From Ectorhizobium quercum (GTDB lineage: Bacteria > Pseudomonadota > Alphaproteobacteria > Rhizobiales > Rhizobiaceae): a DNA stretch of 64,000 bases. The position numbers and the translations under genes were made by a program. The stretch covers positions 310,001 to 374,000 of the forward strand of contig NZ_JANFPI010000002.1 of NCBI RefSeq assembly GCF_026552795.1, given 5' to 3'. The notes below the pieces were generated by a model. It worked only from the letters and a program-made list of their open reading frames with translations, was not told the DNA's origin and did not search any database. Positions 8,624-17,236 of the stretch are shown in pieces (the first letter of the stretch is position 1; every line of letters starts with the position of its first letter).

Positions 8624-10236
8624 GATTCCACCGCCCGGCCCTTGAGGGCGAACAGCCCGCGCGGGCGTTTCTGGATGAACAGGATGATCAGGACGAGCAC
8701 GAGGATCTTGCCCAGCACGGCCCCGACATAGGGTTCGAGGAACTTGTTGACGATGCCGAGCGACAGAGCGCCGACCAGCGTGCCCCAGAGATTGCCGACG
8801 CCGCCGAACACCACCACCATGAAGCTGTCGATAATGTAGGACTGACCGAGGTTGGGCGACACGTTGTCGATCTGCGAAAGCGCGACCCCGGCCAGCCCGG
8901 CGATGCCCGAACCGAGCGCGAAGGTGAAGGCGTCCACCCACGGCGTGCGGATGCCCATCGACGACGCCATGCGGCGGTTCTGCGTGACGGCGCGCATCTG
9001 GAGGCCGAAGGCCGAACGCTTGAGCAGCACCAGCAACGTCAGGAAGATCGACAGCGAGAAGACGATGATCCACAGGCGGTTCCAGGTGATGGCCAGCCCG
9101 CCGAGCTGGAAGGAGCCGGACATCCACGAAGGATTGCCCACCTCGCGGTTGGTCGGCCCGAAGATCGAGCGCACCGCCTGCTGGAGCATGAGCGACACGC
9201 CCCAGGTGGCCAGCAGCGTTTCCAGCGGACGACCGTAGAGAAAGCGGATGACGCCGCGCTCCAGCACCAGCCCGACCGCGCCGGTGATGACGAAGGCGAC
9301 CGGCAGGGCGATCGCCAGCGACCAGTCGAAAAGGCCCGGCGCGTGGTTGCGGATGGCCTCCTGCACGATGAAGGTCGAATAGGCACCGATCATCACCATC
9401 TCTCCATGCGCCATGTTGATGACCCCCATCACCCCGAAGGTGATGGCGAGGCCGATGGCCGCCAGCAGCAGCACGGAGCCGAGGGAAAGGCCATACCAGA
9501 CGTTCTGCGCGGCATCCCAGAATTTCAGCGATCCTTCGATGCCGGCAATGGCCCTGTCGATGTCGGGCCGGAGGCTGTCGTCGACACGGGCCTCGGCGGA
9601 CCGAAGAATGCCGATCGCCCCACGCCCGCCGAGGGAGCGGATCGTTTCGATCGCCTCTCTCTTCTCCTCGACGGAGCGCCCGGACGACAGCACGGAGACG
9701 GCCCGCGCCTCCGCCATCACGATCCGCACGGACGAATCCGTCTCGTTTTCCAGGGCCGTTTCCAGAAGCGCCAGATTGTCGTCGGAAGGGGCTCTCAGGA
9801 TCGCCTGCGCCGCGGAAAGGCGCACCGCCCTGTCCGGCGACATCAGCGTCAGCCCGCCCAGCGCGGCATTGACCGCGCGGCGGATCGTGTTGTTGACCCT
9901 GATCTTCGTCAGCGCACCTCGCGCCTCCTCGCCCACGGCTTCGCCCGTCACCGGATCAGCGAGCTGGAGCGTCGCGCCGCGGCCGCGGCCGACGAAAACC
10001 TTGCCATCGGCCTTGCGGACATAGAGATCGCCGGCACCGAACGCCTGCAGCGCCGGCGCAAGCGCCGCATCGCCGGTGCGGGCCAGTTCCCCGATGATCT
10101 GCTCGGCTTCCGCGAAGGACGCCTTGCCGAGCCGGTCGAACAGCGCGCCCGGATCCGACTGCGCCGCAGCCGGACCGGACAACAGGATGGAAAGGAAAAG
10201 GGCGAAGGCCGCCGCTGCATGTCTGAACGTGGTCAT
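8620..10236 (-). CDS. urtB: Urea ABC transporter permease UrtB with N-terminal periplasmic domain
   Basis: This 538-residue protein has two parts. Residues 1-25 form a signal peptide (FALFLSILLSGPAAAQ). Residues about 26-245 form a soluble helical, HEAT-like region (for example MSPDRAVRLSAAQAILRA). From about 255 onward is a LivH-type permease with AHGEMVMIGAYSTF, ATWGVSLMLQQAVRSIFGP and VFGGVGNLWGTLVGA. The N-terminal extension is known in many proteobacterial UrtB proteins and makes it longer than plain LivH. I start at the ATG at 10236, which gives the signal peptide directly. A 265-bp gap with three palindromes separates it from urtA. Confidence 0.94.
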   Translation of the reverse strand: MTTFRHAAAAFALFLSILLSGPAAAQSDPGALFDRLGKASFAEAEQIIGELARTGDAALAPALQAFGAGDLYVRKADGKVFVGRGRGATLQLADPVTGEAVGEEARGALTKIRVNNTIRRAVNAALGGLTLMSPDRAVRLSAAQAILRAPSDDNLALLETALENETDSSVRIVMAEARAVSVLSSGRSVEEKREAIETIRSLGGRGAIGILRSAEARVDDSLRPDIDRAIAGIEGSLKFWDAAQNVWYGLSLGSVLLLAAIGLAITFGVMGVINMAHGEMVMIGAYSTFIVQEAIRNHAPGLFDWSLAIALPVAFVITGAVGLVLERGVIRFLYGRPLETLLATWGVSLMLQQAVRSIFGPTNREVGNPSWMSGSFQLGGLAITWNRLWIIVFSLSIFLTLLVLLKRSAFGLQMRAVTQNRRMASSMGIRTPWVDAFTFALGSGIAGLAGVALSQIDNVSPNLGQSYIIDSFMVVVFGGVGNLWGTLVGALSLGIVNKFLEPYVGAVLGKILVLVLIILFIQKRPRGLFALKGRAVES

Positions 10237-10305
10237 GGCGTGATCCCGGAAAAGGTTCCAAGGGAGAAATGCGCGGCCGTTCACCGACAAACCGACCGCA
10301 TCGCG

Positions 10306-10332
10306 GCATGGATGGCCGGGTCGAGCCCGGCC
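10306..10332. repeat. Palindrome in the urtA-urtB gap (copy a)
   Basis: GGCCGGGTCGAGCCCGGCC, preceded by GCATGGAT, is related in design to the GGATCCTCGGG elements near urtE: arms of G/C around GTCNAGC, with the GCATGGAT flank conserved. In the urtA-urtB transcript it would form a stable hairpin. Confidence 0.65.
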
Positions 10333-10340
10333 TTTCCTTC

Positions 10341-10370
10341 GTCACCCTCGGGCTTGACCCGAGGGTCCAC
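10341..10370. repeat. Palindrome in the urtA-urtB gap (copy b, inverted)
   Basis: GTCACCCTCGGGCTTGACCC followed by GAGGGTCCACG closely matches the inverted copy upstream of the GIY-YIG gene at 6284-6313. It lies between copies a and c. Confidence 0.68.
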
Positions 10371-10387
10371 GCCGCAGGCGGCGCGGT

Positions 10388-10417
10388 GGATGGTCGGGTC
10401 AAGCCCGACCATGACGA
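10388..10417. repeat. Palindrome in the urtA-urtB gap (copy c)
   Basis: TGGTCGGGTCAAGCCCGACCA followed by TGACG is a third member. Just right of it (10451-10480) is another GC-rich hairpin, GGCGGGC/GCCCGCC, with a T-run on the plus strand. Together they could attenuate transcription after urtA and stabilise the abundant binding-protein mRNA. Confidence 0.65.
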
Positions 10418-10501
10418 AAGAAAGTTTTCCGGGCTTTGCCGTCCGTCTGACGGGCGGGCCTTCCAGCCCGCCCCCTTTTTGCACGATTACTCGCCCTTAC
10501 A

Positions 10502-11791
10502 TTACTCGCCCTTGCCGCCGCACTTGCCGGTGGCGACGTTGAAGTTGCCGCACTCCAGCGGCTTGCGCCAATCGGCGATCAGGTCCTTCGAGTCCGGCAG
10601 GAAGTCGGACCACTCGTCGCCGACCACCGAGGCCGTTTCCTTGACGACGGAGAACTGGCCGTCCTCCTGGATTTCGCCGATCAGCACCGGCTTGGTGATG
10701 TGGTGGTTCGGCATGATGGTGGCATAGCCGCCGGACAGGTTCGGAACGGCAACGCCGATGATCGAGTCGAGCACGGCGTCGGTGTCGGTCGTGCCGGCGG
10801 CCTCGACGGCCTTCACCCAGGCGTTGAAGCCGATATAGGTGGCTTCCATCGGGTCGTTGGTCACGCGCTTCTCGTCGCCGGTATAGGCATGCCAGGTCTC
10901 GATGAATTCGGCATTGGCGTCGGCTTCGACGGACTGGAAGTAGTTCCACGCAGCCAGATGGCCGACGAGCGGCTTGGTGTCGAGGCCGGCAAGCTCTTCC
11001 TCACCGACCGAGAAGGCGATGACCGGAATGTCCGTGGCCTCGATGCCCTGGTTGCCGAGTTCCTTGTAGAACGGAACGTTGGCGTCGCCGTTGATGGTGG
11101 AGACGACGGCGGTCTTCTTGCCGGCGGAACCGAATTCCTTGATCTTCGCGACCTCGGTCTGCCAGTCGGAGAAGCCGAAGGGCGTGTAGTTGATGAGGAT
11201 GTCTTCCGCCGGAATGCCCTTGGCCAGAAGGTAGGCTTCGAGGATCTTGTTGGTCGTGCGCGGATAGACGTAGTCCGTGCCCTCGAGGACGAAGCGCTGC
11301 ACGCCCTCCTCTTCCAGCAGGTAATCGACTGCCGGAATGGCCTGCTGGTTCGGCGCAGCGCCCGTATAGAAGATGTTGCGCGAGGATTCCTCGCCTTCGT
11401 ACTGGACCGGGTAGAAAAGGATGGAGTTCAGTTCCTCGAACACCGGCAGGACGGACTTGCGCGACGAGGACGTCCAGCAGCCGAACACGGCGGCGACCTT
11501 GTCCTTCTCGATCAGGTCGCGGGCCTTTTCCGCGAACAGCGGCCAGTCGGACGCCGGATCGACGACGACGGCCTCAAGCTTCTTGCCGAGAACGCCGCCC
11601 TTCTTGTTCTGCTCCTCGACAAGCATCAGGACGGCGTCCTTGAGCGTGGTTTCGGAAATGGCCATCGTGCCGGAAAGCGAATGAAGGACGCCGATCTTGA
11701 TCGTGTCGTCGGCGGCAAAGGCGCCGGAAAGTGCCGTGGCGGACATGGCGGCTGCGAGCAGCGCACCGGTCATCTTGATCTTCAGAGACAT
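10502..11791 (-). CDS. urtA: Urea ABC transporter substrate-binding protein UrtA
   Basis: This 429-residue periplasmic binding protein has a signal peptide (MSLKIKMTGALLAAAMSATA, cleavage near GAFA-ADD). UrtA hallmarks follow: IKIGVLHSLSGTMAISET, FGCWTSSSRKSVLPVFE, LFYPVQYEGEESS, NYIFYTGAAPNQQ-like and INGDANVPFYKEL, and a C-terminal CGNFNVATGKCGGKGE with two cysteines. The ATG at 11791 has AGAGGGG about ten bases upstream. It is the first gene of urtABCDE and captures urea in the periplasm. A perfect 16-bp palindrome about 105 bases upstream is a candidate operator. Confidence 0.96.
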   Translation of the reverse strand: MSLKIKMTGALLAAAMSATALSGAFAADDTIKIGVLHSLSGTMAISETTLKDAVLMLVEEQNKKGGVLGKKLEAVVVDPASDWPLFAEKARDLIEKDKVAAVFGCWTSSSRKSVLPVFEELNSILFYPVQYEGEESSRNIFYTGAAPNQQAIPAVDYLLEEEGVQRFVLEGTDYVYPRTTNKILEAYLLAKGIPAEDILINYTPFGFSDWQTEVAKIKEFGSAGKKTAVVSTINGDANVPFYKELGNQGIEATDIPVIAFSVGEEELAGLDTKPLVGHLAAWNYFQSVEADANAEFIETWHAYTGDEKRVTNDPMEATYIGFNAWVKAVEAAGTTDTDAVLDSIIGVAVPNLSGGYATIMPNHHITKPVLIGEIQEDGQFSVVKETASVVGDEWSDFLPDSKDLIADWRKPLECGNFNVATGKCGGKGE

Positions 11792-11896
11792 GTGAAGAAA
11801 CCCCTCTTGTTTTTCGTTGAACGGCAACGGGCGGTTCGAAAAATGGATGCAACCCCTGCTGGACGCGACTATCCGGCAGCGATGGCTGAATCCACA

Positions 11897-11912
11897 TACG
11901 TCAATTGACGTA
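11897..11912. promoter_or_regulatory. Perfect 16-bp palindrome upstream of urtA, candidate operator
   Basis: TACGTCAATTGACGTA is its own reverse complement. It lies 105 bases before the urtA ATG, in the 162-base gap between terC and urtA. A near-copy (TACGCCATATGACGTA) lies before the hybrid kinase gene at 12709-12724. This is consistent with a dimeric regulator that shares both targets, and the adjacent LuxR-type response regulator is the obvious candidate. Confidence 0.55.
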
Positions 11913-11953
11913 GGCATGGGGGCAAGTTGCGCGCATCCTGCGCAGGGGCAGCC

Positions 11954-12586
11954 TCAGGCGAAGGCGGCGATGATATACGGCCAAAGCTCCACGAAGCCGG
12001 TGTAGAGCATGTTCACCGTCACATAGGCGATGACGCCGAGGCCGACATAGGCGATCCAGCGATGCCGGTGCAGCAGGCGCGCCACGAAATTGGCGGCAAC
12101 GCCCATCAGGCCGATGGAAAGGACGAGGCCGACGATGAGCACGGCCTCGTGCTCGCGCGCCGCGCCGGCGACGGCCAGAACGTTGTCGAGCGACATGGAC
12201 ACGTCGGCGACAACGATCTGCATCGCCGCCTGAAGGAAGCTCTTCTCCACGTTGAGATCCGTATCGTCCGTCGCGCCCGCCGCATGGGGCGCGGTCGCCG
12301 CCTCGCGCAACTCGCCCCACATCTTCCAGCACACCCAGGCGAGCAGAAGCCCGCCGATGAAATGCAGGCCGACGACGTTCATGAGATAGGCGGTGCCGCT
12401 GGCAAAGGCGATGCGCAGCACGGTGGCCGCCAGAATGCCGACGAGAATGGCCTTGGTGCGCTGCTCGGGCGCAAGACCGGCAGCGGCCAGCCCGATGACG
12501 ACGGCATTGTCGCTCGCCAGCACGAGGTCGATGGCGACGACCTCGAACAGCGCGGCAAGGCCCTCGGCCGTGAAAATCTCCATCAT
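11954..12586 (-). CDS. TerC family integral membrane protein (YjbE-like)
   Basis: This 210-residue protein has about seven membrane segments and the paired acidic motifs typical of TerC proteins: VAIDLVLASDNAVVIGL in the first half and VADVSMSLDNVLAVAG in the second. The family is linked to metal export or loading, especially manganese, and to metallo-protein biogenesis. The substrate here cannot be read from sequence. It sits between urtA and the divergent hybrid kinase gene. I did not recognise a manganese riboswitch upstream. A link to urease, a nickel enzyme, is possible only as inference. The start is ATG at 12586, with a second ATG directly after. Confidence 0.88.
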   Translation of the reverse strand: MMEIFTAEGLAALFEVVAIDLVLASDNAVVIGLAAAGLAPEQRTKAILVGILAATVLRIAFASGTAYLMNVVGLHFIGGLLLAWVCWKMWGELREAATAPHAAGATDDTDLNVEKSFLQAAMQIVVADVSMSLDNVLAVAGAAREHEAVLIVGLVLSIGLMGVAANFVARLLHRHRWIAYVGLGVIAYVTVNMLYTGFVELWPYIIAAFA

Positions 12587-12708
12587 GGCGGCGACTCGCG
12601 TTTCCCTTCGTTCCCGATCCCGAAGCGGTTATCAGAAGATGGCGGGAAACGGCACCGAAAGGCCGTCATTGCCGCCATGCGCCAGCCGCAAGGCCGCCCG
12701 GTCCGATC

Positions 12709-12724
12709 TACGCCATATGACGTA
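12709..12724. promoter_or_regulatory. Near-perfect 16-bp palindrome upstream of the hybrid kinase gene
   Basis: TACGCCATATGACGTA differs from perfect symmetry at one base pair and shares the outer TACG...CGTA and core with the urtA-upstream site at 11897-11912. It lies 86 bases before the kinase ATG and 122 bases before the divergent terC start. It is likely an operator for autoregulation or co-regulation with urtA. Confidence 0.5.
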
Positions 12725-12810
12725 GGCGCGCCTGCCTTTTCGGCGGCGCCGGACCTTTATCGCGGCGAAACGCCCGTGCTAGGAAGAAGGACGAGAGCGG
12801 AAGGGACCAC

Positions 12811-15800
12811 ATGACGGCGCGGCAACGCATCATTCCGGTGAGGCGCGAGTACAATCGCTGGGTCGCGAACCAGACGCTGGAAGACTACGCGCTGCGTTTC
12901 ACCGCCAAGAGCGCCCGCCGCTTTTCCTCGGACCGCATCTCCCACACGGCCATCGGCGCCATCTCGTTTCTCGCGCTGGAGGCAATCGGCGGGGCGATCA
13001 CCCTGTCCTACGGCACGACCAACGCCTTCTTCGCCATTGTCGCCGCCTCCGTTGCCATGCTGTTCGTCGGCCTGCCGATCAGCCGCTATTCCATCCGCCA
13101 CGGCGTAGATATCGACCTTCTGACCCGCGGCGCGAGCTTCGGCTATATCGGCTCGACCATCACCTCGCTGATCTATGCCAGCTTCACCTTCATGCTCTTC
13201 GCCATCGAGGCGTCGATCATGTCGGGGGCGCTGGAACTGGCCTTCGGCCTGCCGCTGTGGATCGGCTATATCGTCAGCGCGCTGGTCGTCATCCCGCTCG
13301 TCACCCACGGCGTGCAGCTCATCTCGAAGTTCCAGCTCGTCACCCAGCCGTTCTGGATCGTGCTCAACATCCTGCCGTTCATCTTCATCGCCTTCATGGA
13401 TTCCGGCAAGTTCGATCTCTGGGTGGCGTTCGAGGGCATCCACCACGCATCCGCCGAACCCGGCAGCATCGCGCCGTTCCGCCTCGTCGAGTTCGGCGCC
13501 GCCTCCGCCGTCATCCTCGCGCTGATGTCGCAGATCGGCGAGCAGGTGGACTTCCTGCGCTTCCTGCCGCCGGAAGGACAGCGCAAGCTGCGCCACCGCA
13601 TCGCCGTCTTCCTCGCCGGGCCCGGCTGGGTCATCGTCGGCGCGCCGAAGCTGCTCGCCGGCTCCTTCCTCGTCGTCCTGACGCTGTCGAGCGGCGTGCC
13701 GGTCGACCAGGCCGCCGACCCATCGCACATGTATCTCGTCGCCTTCGGCTACATGATCCCGAACGAGAACGCCGCGCTCCTCCTCATGGCCGCCTTCGTC
13801 GTCGTCTCGCAGCTCAAGATCAACGTGATGAACGCCTATGCGGGCTCGCTCGCCTGGTCGAACTTCTTCTCGCGCCTCACCCACAGCCACCCCGGCCGCG
13901 TCGTCTGGCTGGTCTTCAACGTCGCCATCGCGCTTCTGTTGATGGAACTCGGCATCTACCGGCTGCTGGAGGAGACGCTCGGCATCTTCTCGATCATCGC
14001 CACCGCCTGGCTCTGCACCATTTCCGCCGACCTCTTCGTCAACAAGCCACTCGGCCTCGCACCGCCCGGCATCGAGTTCAAGCGCGCCCATCTCTACGAC
14101 ATCAATCCGGTCGGCACGGGCACGCTCCTGCTGTCGGCGGGCATCGCGCTGTTTGCCCATTTCGGCCTGTTCGGCGCGGTCGCCGCCTCGCTCGCGCCCT
14201 ATATCGCCCTCGTCGCCGCCTTCGTCATCTCGCCGCTCATCGCCTGGGCGACGGACGGCAAGTACTATCTCGCCCGAAAGCCGCGCCGCCAGTGGAAGAA
14301 TCTGAGCGCGATCACCTGTTCCATCTGCCAGCATCCCTTCGAGCCGGAGGACATGGCCTGGTGCCCGGCCTATGCCGCGCCGATCTGCTCGCTGTGCTGT
14401 TCGCTCGACAGCCGCTGTCACGACATGTGCAAGCCGAAGGCGCGGCTGAACGCCCAGGCCGGCAGCGTGGCGCGCTCCTTCCTCTCCGAGAAAGCCGTGG
14501 AATGGATGACCTCGCGGCTCGGCCGCTACGTGCTGGCCACCTTCGCCTCCATCACCGCCATCGGCGCGATCCTCGCCCTCATCGCCCATCAGGTCGGCAC
14601 CGGCTCGCCGGAAACGGCGGAAGTGGTCAACCGAACCATCCTCATCGTCTTTTTCGTCTTTTCCGTCATCGCCGGCGTCGTGTGCTGGTTCTATGTGCTG
14701 GCCCACGATGCGCAGGTCGTCGCGGAAGAGGAATCCTTCCGCCAGAACAGCCTGCTGCTCAAGGAAATCTCCGCCCACAGGAAGACGGACACCGCACTCC
14801 AGCAGGCGAAGGAAGTAGCCGAGGCCGCCAACCGCGCCAAGAGCCGCTATGTCGTCGGGCTTTCGCACGAGCTGCGCACCCCTCTGAACGCCGTCCTCGG
14901 CTACGCCCAGATCCTCGAGCGCGACGAGACCATTCCGCAGCCGCGCCAGTCCGCCATCCGCGTCATCCGCCGCTCGGCCGACCACCTCTCCGGCCTGATC
15001 GACGGCCTGCTCGACATTTCCAAGATCGAGGCCGGCCGCCTCCAGGTGAACTCCAGCGAGATCAACATCCAGGATTTCCTCGACCAGATCATCGACATGT
15101 TCCGCCCGCAAGCGCTCGCCAAGGGGCTGGCCTTCGAGCACGAGCGCGCCCGCATGATGCCGCGCTATGTGCGCGCCGACGAAAAACGCCTGCGCCAGAT
15201 CCTCGTCAACCTGCTTTCCAACGCCATCAAGTTCACCGACGAGGGCTCCGTGCGTTTCGATGTCGGATACCGCAACCAGGTCGCCACCTTCACCGTGTCC
15301 GACACCGGACGCGGCATCGCCGAAAAGGATATCGCCCGCATCTACGAGCCGTTCCAGCGCGGCGAGGCCGACAGCGTTCGCCCCCTGCCCGGCCTCGGCC
15401 TCGGCCTGACCATCACCAAGCTGCTCACCAACACGCTGGGCGGGGAAATCTCGGTGTCGAGCGAGCATGGCAAGGGCACGACCTTCCGGGTCCGGCTGAT
15501 GCTCTCGGCCATCGAGCGGCCGCTGACCAACCCGCCGCCGGAAAAGAAGATCACCGGCTATACGGGGCCGCGCCGCACCGTGGTCGTCGTCGACGACAAC
15601 GAGGATCACCGCGACCTGATCCATGCCGTGCTCTCGCCGCTCGACTTCGTGGTGCTGACGGCCGGCAGCGGCGAGGCCTGCCTGACACTCATCGAAGGCA
15701 TCCGTCCCGATATCTTCCTGATCGATATCTCCATGCCCGGCATGAACGGCTGGCAGCTCGTCTCGAAACTGCGCGATGCCGGCCAGACCGCCCCGATCCT

Positions 15801-16200
15801 CATGCTCTCCGCCAATATCGGCGACGGCTCCTTCGTCGGCGATCAGGGCGGTCACAACGGCGCCATCGCCAAGCCGGTCGACCTGCGCCAGCTGTGCGAC
15901 AAGCTGGCGCTGATGCTCGGCCTCGAATGGACCCATCAGGGCGACGAGACGGCGGCCCCGGCGGCGCCCGCAGCGCCGCCGCTCAAGAGCCCCGGCGCCG
16001 GCCATGTCGAGGAATTGCGGCGTCTTGGCGAAATCGGCTACATTCGCGGCATCCGCTCCAAGCTCGCGGAACTTGCTTCCACTGCGGAGAACCGCCCCTT
16101 CACGGAAGCGCTGGAAGCCTATGCGCAGGCCTTCGACATGACCGGATACGAGGCGTTCCTCAACCGCTTCGATGACGAAAGGAAGACGGGCGATGCCTGA
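12811..16200 (+). CDS. Hybrid sensor histidine kinase with N-terminal NCS1-type permease domain
   Basis: This 1129-residue multidomain protein has five parts. Residues about 20-490 form a polytopic module resembling NCS1 purine-cytosine permeases (about 12 hydrophobic segments; EAIGGAITLSYG, RGASFGYIGSTI). Residues 503-543 form a Cys-rich cluster (CSICQH, CPAY, CSLCC, C..MC) that could bind zinc. Residues about 565-645 hold two more membrane segments. HisKA has the phosphorylated His686 in LSHELRTPLNAVLGY, followed by HATPase (DTGRGIAEKD, LGLGLTITK). A receiver domain has Asp972 in LIDISMPGMNG, and about 70 residues follow it. It is translationally coupled to the response regulator gene. Its position beside urtA suggests it senses urea, an amide or a nucleobase, possibly through transport, but the ligand is unknown. 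Confidence 0.9.
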   Translation: MTARQRIIPVRREYNRWVANQTLEDYALRFTAKSARRFSSDRISHTAIGAISFLALEAIGGAITLSYGTTNAFFAIVAASVAMLFVGLPISRYSIRHGVDIDLLTRGASFGYIGSTITSLIYASFTFMLFAIEASIMSGALELAFGLPLWIGYIVSALVVIPLVTHGVQLISKFQLVTQPFWIVLNILPFIFIAFMDSGKFDLWVAFEGIHHASAEPGSIAPFRLVEFGAASAVILALMSQIGEQVDFLRFLPPEGQRKLRHRIAVFLAGPGWVIVGAPKLLAGSFLVVLTLSSGVPVDQAADPSHMYLVAFGYMIPNENAALLLMAAFVVVSQLKINVMNAYAGSLAWSNFFSRLTHSHPGRVVWLVFNVAIALLLMELGIYRLLEETLGIFSIIATAWLCTISADLFVNKPLGLAPPGIEFKRAHLYDINPVGTGTLLLSAGIALFAHFGLFGAVAASLAPYIALVAAFVISPLIAWATDGKYYLARKPRRQWKNLSAITCSICQHPFEPEDMAWCPAYAAPICSLCCSLDSRCHDMCKPKARLNAQAGSVARSFLSEKAVEWMTSRLGRYVLATFASITAIGAILALIAHQVGTGSPETAEVVNRTILIVFFVFSVIAGVVCWFYVLAHDAQVVAEEESFRQNSLLLKEISAHRKTDTALQQAKEVAEAANRAKSRYVVGLSHELRTPLNAVLGYAQILERDETIPQPRQSAIRVIRRSADHLSGLIDGLLDISKIEAGRLQVNSSEINIQDFLDQIIDMFRPQALAKGLAFEHERARMMPRYVRADEKRLRQILVNLLSNAIKFTDEGSVRFDVGYRNQVATFTVSDTGRGIAEKDIARIYEPFQRGEADSVRPLPGLGLGLTITKLLTNTLGGEISVSSEHGKGTTFRVRLMLSAIERPLTNPPPEKKITGYTGPRRTVVVVDDNEDHRDLIHAVLSPLDFVVLTAGSGEACLTLIEGIRPDIFLIDISMPGMNGWQLVSKLRDAGQTAPILMLSANIGDGSFVGDQGGHNGAIAKPVDLRQLCDKLALMLGLEWTHQGDETAAPAAPAAPPLKSPGAGHVEELRRLGEIGYIRGIRSKLAELASTAENRPFTEALEAYAQAFDMTGYEAFLNRFDDERKTGDA

Positions 16201-17119
16201 GGCAGCCTACCGGCGCGACATCGTGCTTCTGGTCGACGACAGCCCCGAAGCGCTCGGCTTCCTGACCGAAGCGCTGGAACAGGCCGGCTATTCGGTGCTG
16301 ATCTCCACGTCGGGACAGGGCGCGCTCGGCATCGTCGAGCGCATCACGCCCGATCTCATCCTGCTCGACGCCGTCATGCCCGGCATGGACGGTTTCGAGA
16401 CCTGCCGCCGGCTGAAGGCCAACCCTTCCGCCGCGCAGACGCCGGTGGTCTTCATGACCGGGCTGACCGATACGAGCCACATCGTGCATGCGCTCGAATC
16501 CGGCGGCGTCGATTATCTGACGAAACCGATCAATATCGACGAGTTGCGCGCCCGCATCCGCGTCCATCTCGCCAATGCGCGCTCGGCCCAGAGCGCCCGG
16601 GTGGCCCTCGACGCGGCGGGCCGCCATCTGCTGGCGGTGAAAGGCGACGGCGCGCTGCAATGGTCGACGCCGCAGGCCGCACGCCTCGCCGACACCGCGG
16701 CGGGACGCGAAAACGGCCTCGACCAGGTTCTGGCCGAAATCGGCAGGTGGATGAAGGATCGCGGCCGCCCCGGCTTCGCGCAGGACGCTCCCTTTTCCGT
16801 GGCACACACGGGCGAGACGGCGACCCTGCAACTCGCTTTTCTCGGCAGCATCGGCCCGGACGAATTTCTCTTCCGCCTGACGGCCGCGAGCAACCGCGGC
16901 GAGGACGAGCGGCTGCGCCGCGCCTTCTCGCTGACGGTGCGGGAATCGGAGGTTCTGGTGTGGATCGCCCGCGGCAAGTCGAACCGCGACATCGGCGAAA
17001 TCCTCGGCCTTTCGGCCCGCACGGTTAACAAGCATCTGGAACAGATCTACGTGAAGCTCGGCGTCGAAAACCGCGCTTCCGCCGCCGTCCGCGCCGCACA
17101 GGTGCTGCACGGCGACTGA
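16193..17119 (+). CDS. LuxR/NarL-type response regulator, partner of the permease-kinase
   Basis: This 308-residue protein has an N-terminal receiver (residues about 10-125, phospho-acceptor Asp59 in LILLDAVMPGMDG, Lys in DYLTKPIN), a middle segment of about 110 residues without a recognised domain, and a C-terminal LuxR-type helix-turn-helix (about 243-300: LTVRESEVLVWIARGKSNRDIG, SARTVNKHLEQIYVKLG). The ATG at 16193 overlaps the last codons of the kinase gene, so the pair is co-translated. It probably activates transcription of urea-uptake genes through the 16-bp palindromes at urtA and at its own operon. That link is inferred from position and site symmetry. Confidence 0.93.
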   Translation: MPEAAYRRDIVLLVDDSPEALGFLTEALEQAGYSVLISTSGQGALGIVERITPDLILLDAVMPGMDGFETCRRLKANPSAAQTPVVFMTGLTDTSHIVHALESGGVDYLTKPINIDELRARIRVHLANARSAQSARVALDAAGRHLLAVKGDGALQWSTPQAARLADTAAGRENGLDQVLAEIGRWMKDRGRPGFAQDAPFSVAHTGETATLQLAFLGSIGPDEFLFRLTAASNRGEDERLRRAFSLTVRESEVLVWIARGKSNRDIGEILGLSARTVNKHLEQIYVKLGVENRASAAVRAAQVLHGD

Positions 17120-17236
17120 GGACGGCCCATCTCTTCCATCCCTGCCGGCGGGCAATCCGGGAAATCGGCGGTGGCCAGCGCCGTCCGTTTCAACTAATAA
17201 AGCGGAAGATCACATCCCGCCGGAGCGGAGGCGAAA

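Noticed and set aside
10306-10417. Regularly spaced palindromes resembling a CRISPR array
   Set aside because: Only three copies, of unequal sequence and alternating orientation, with no cas genes. They fit REP-like elements.
11792-11953. Sigma-54 promoter for urtA
   Set aside because: No convincing GG-N10-GC element at proper spacing was found in the gap.
12587-12808. Manganese riboswitch before terC
   Set aside because: I looked for the conserved yybP-ykoY features and could not recognise them in the leader.
12757-16005. 1082-codon minus-strand open frame opposite the hybrid kinase
   Set aside because: The kinase on the plus strand has clear motifs. The antisense product is low-complexity with no family.
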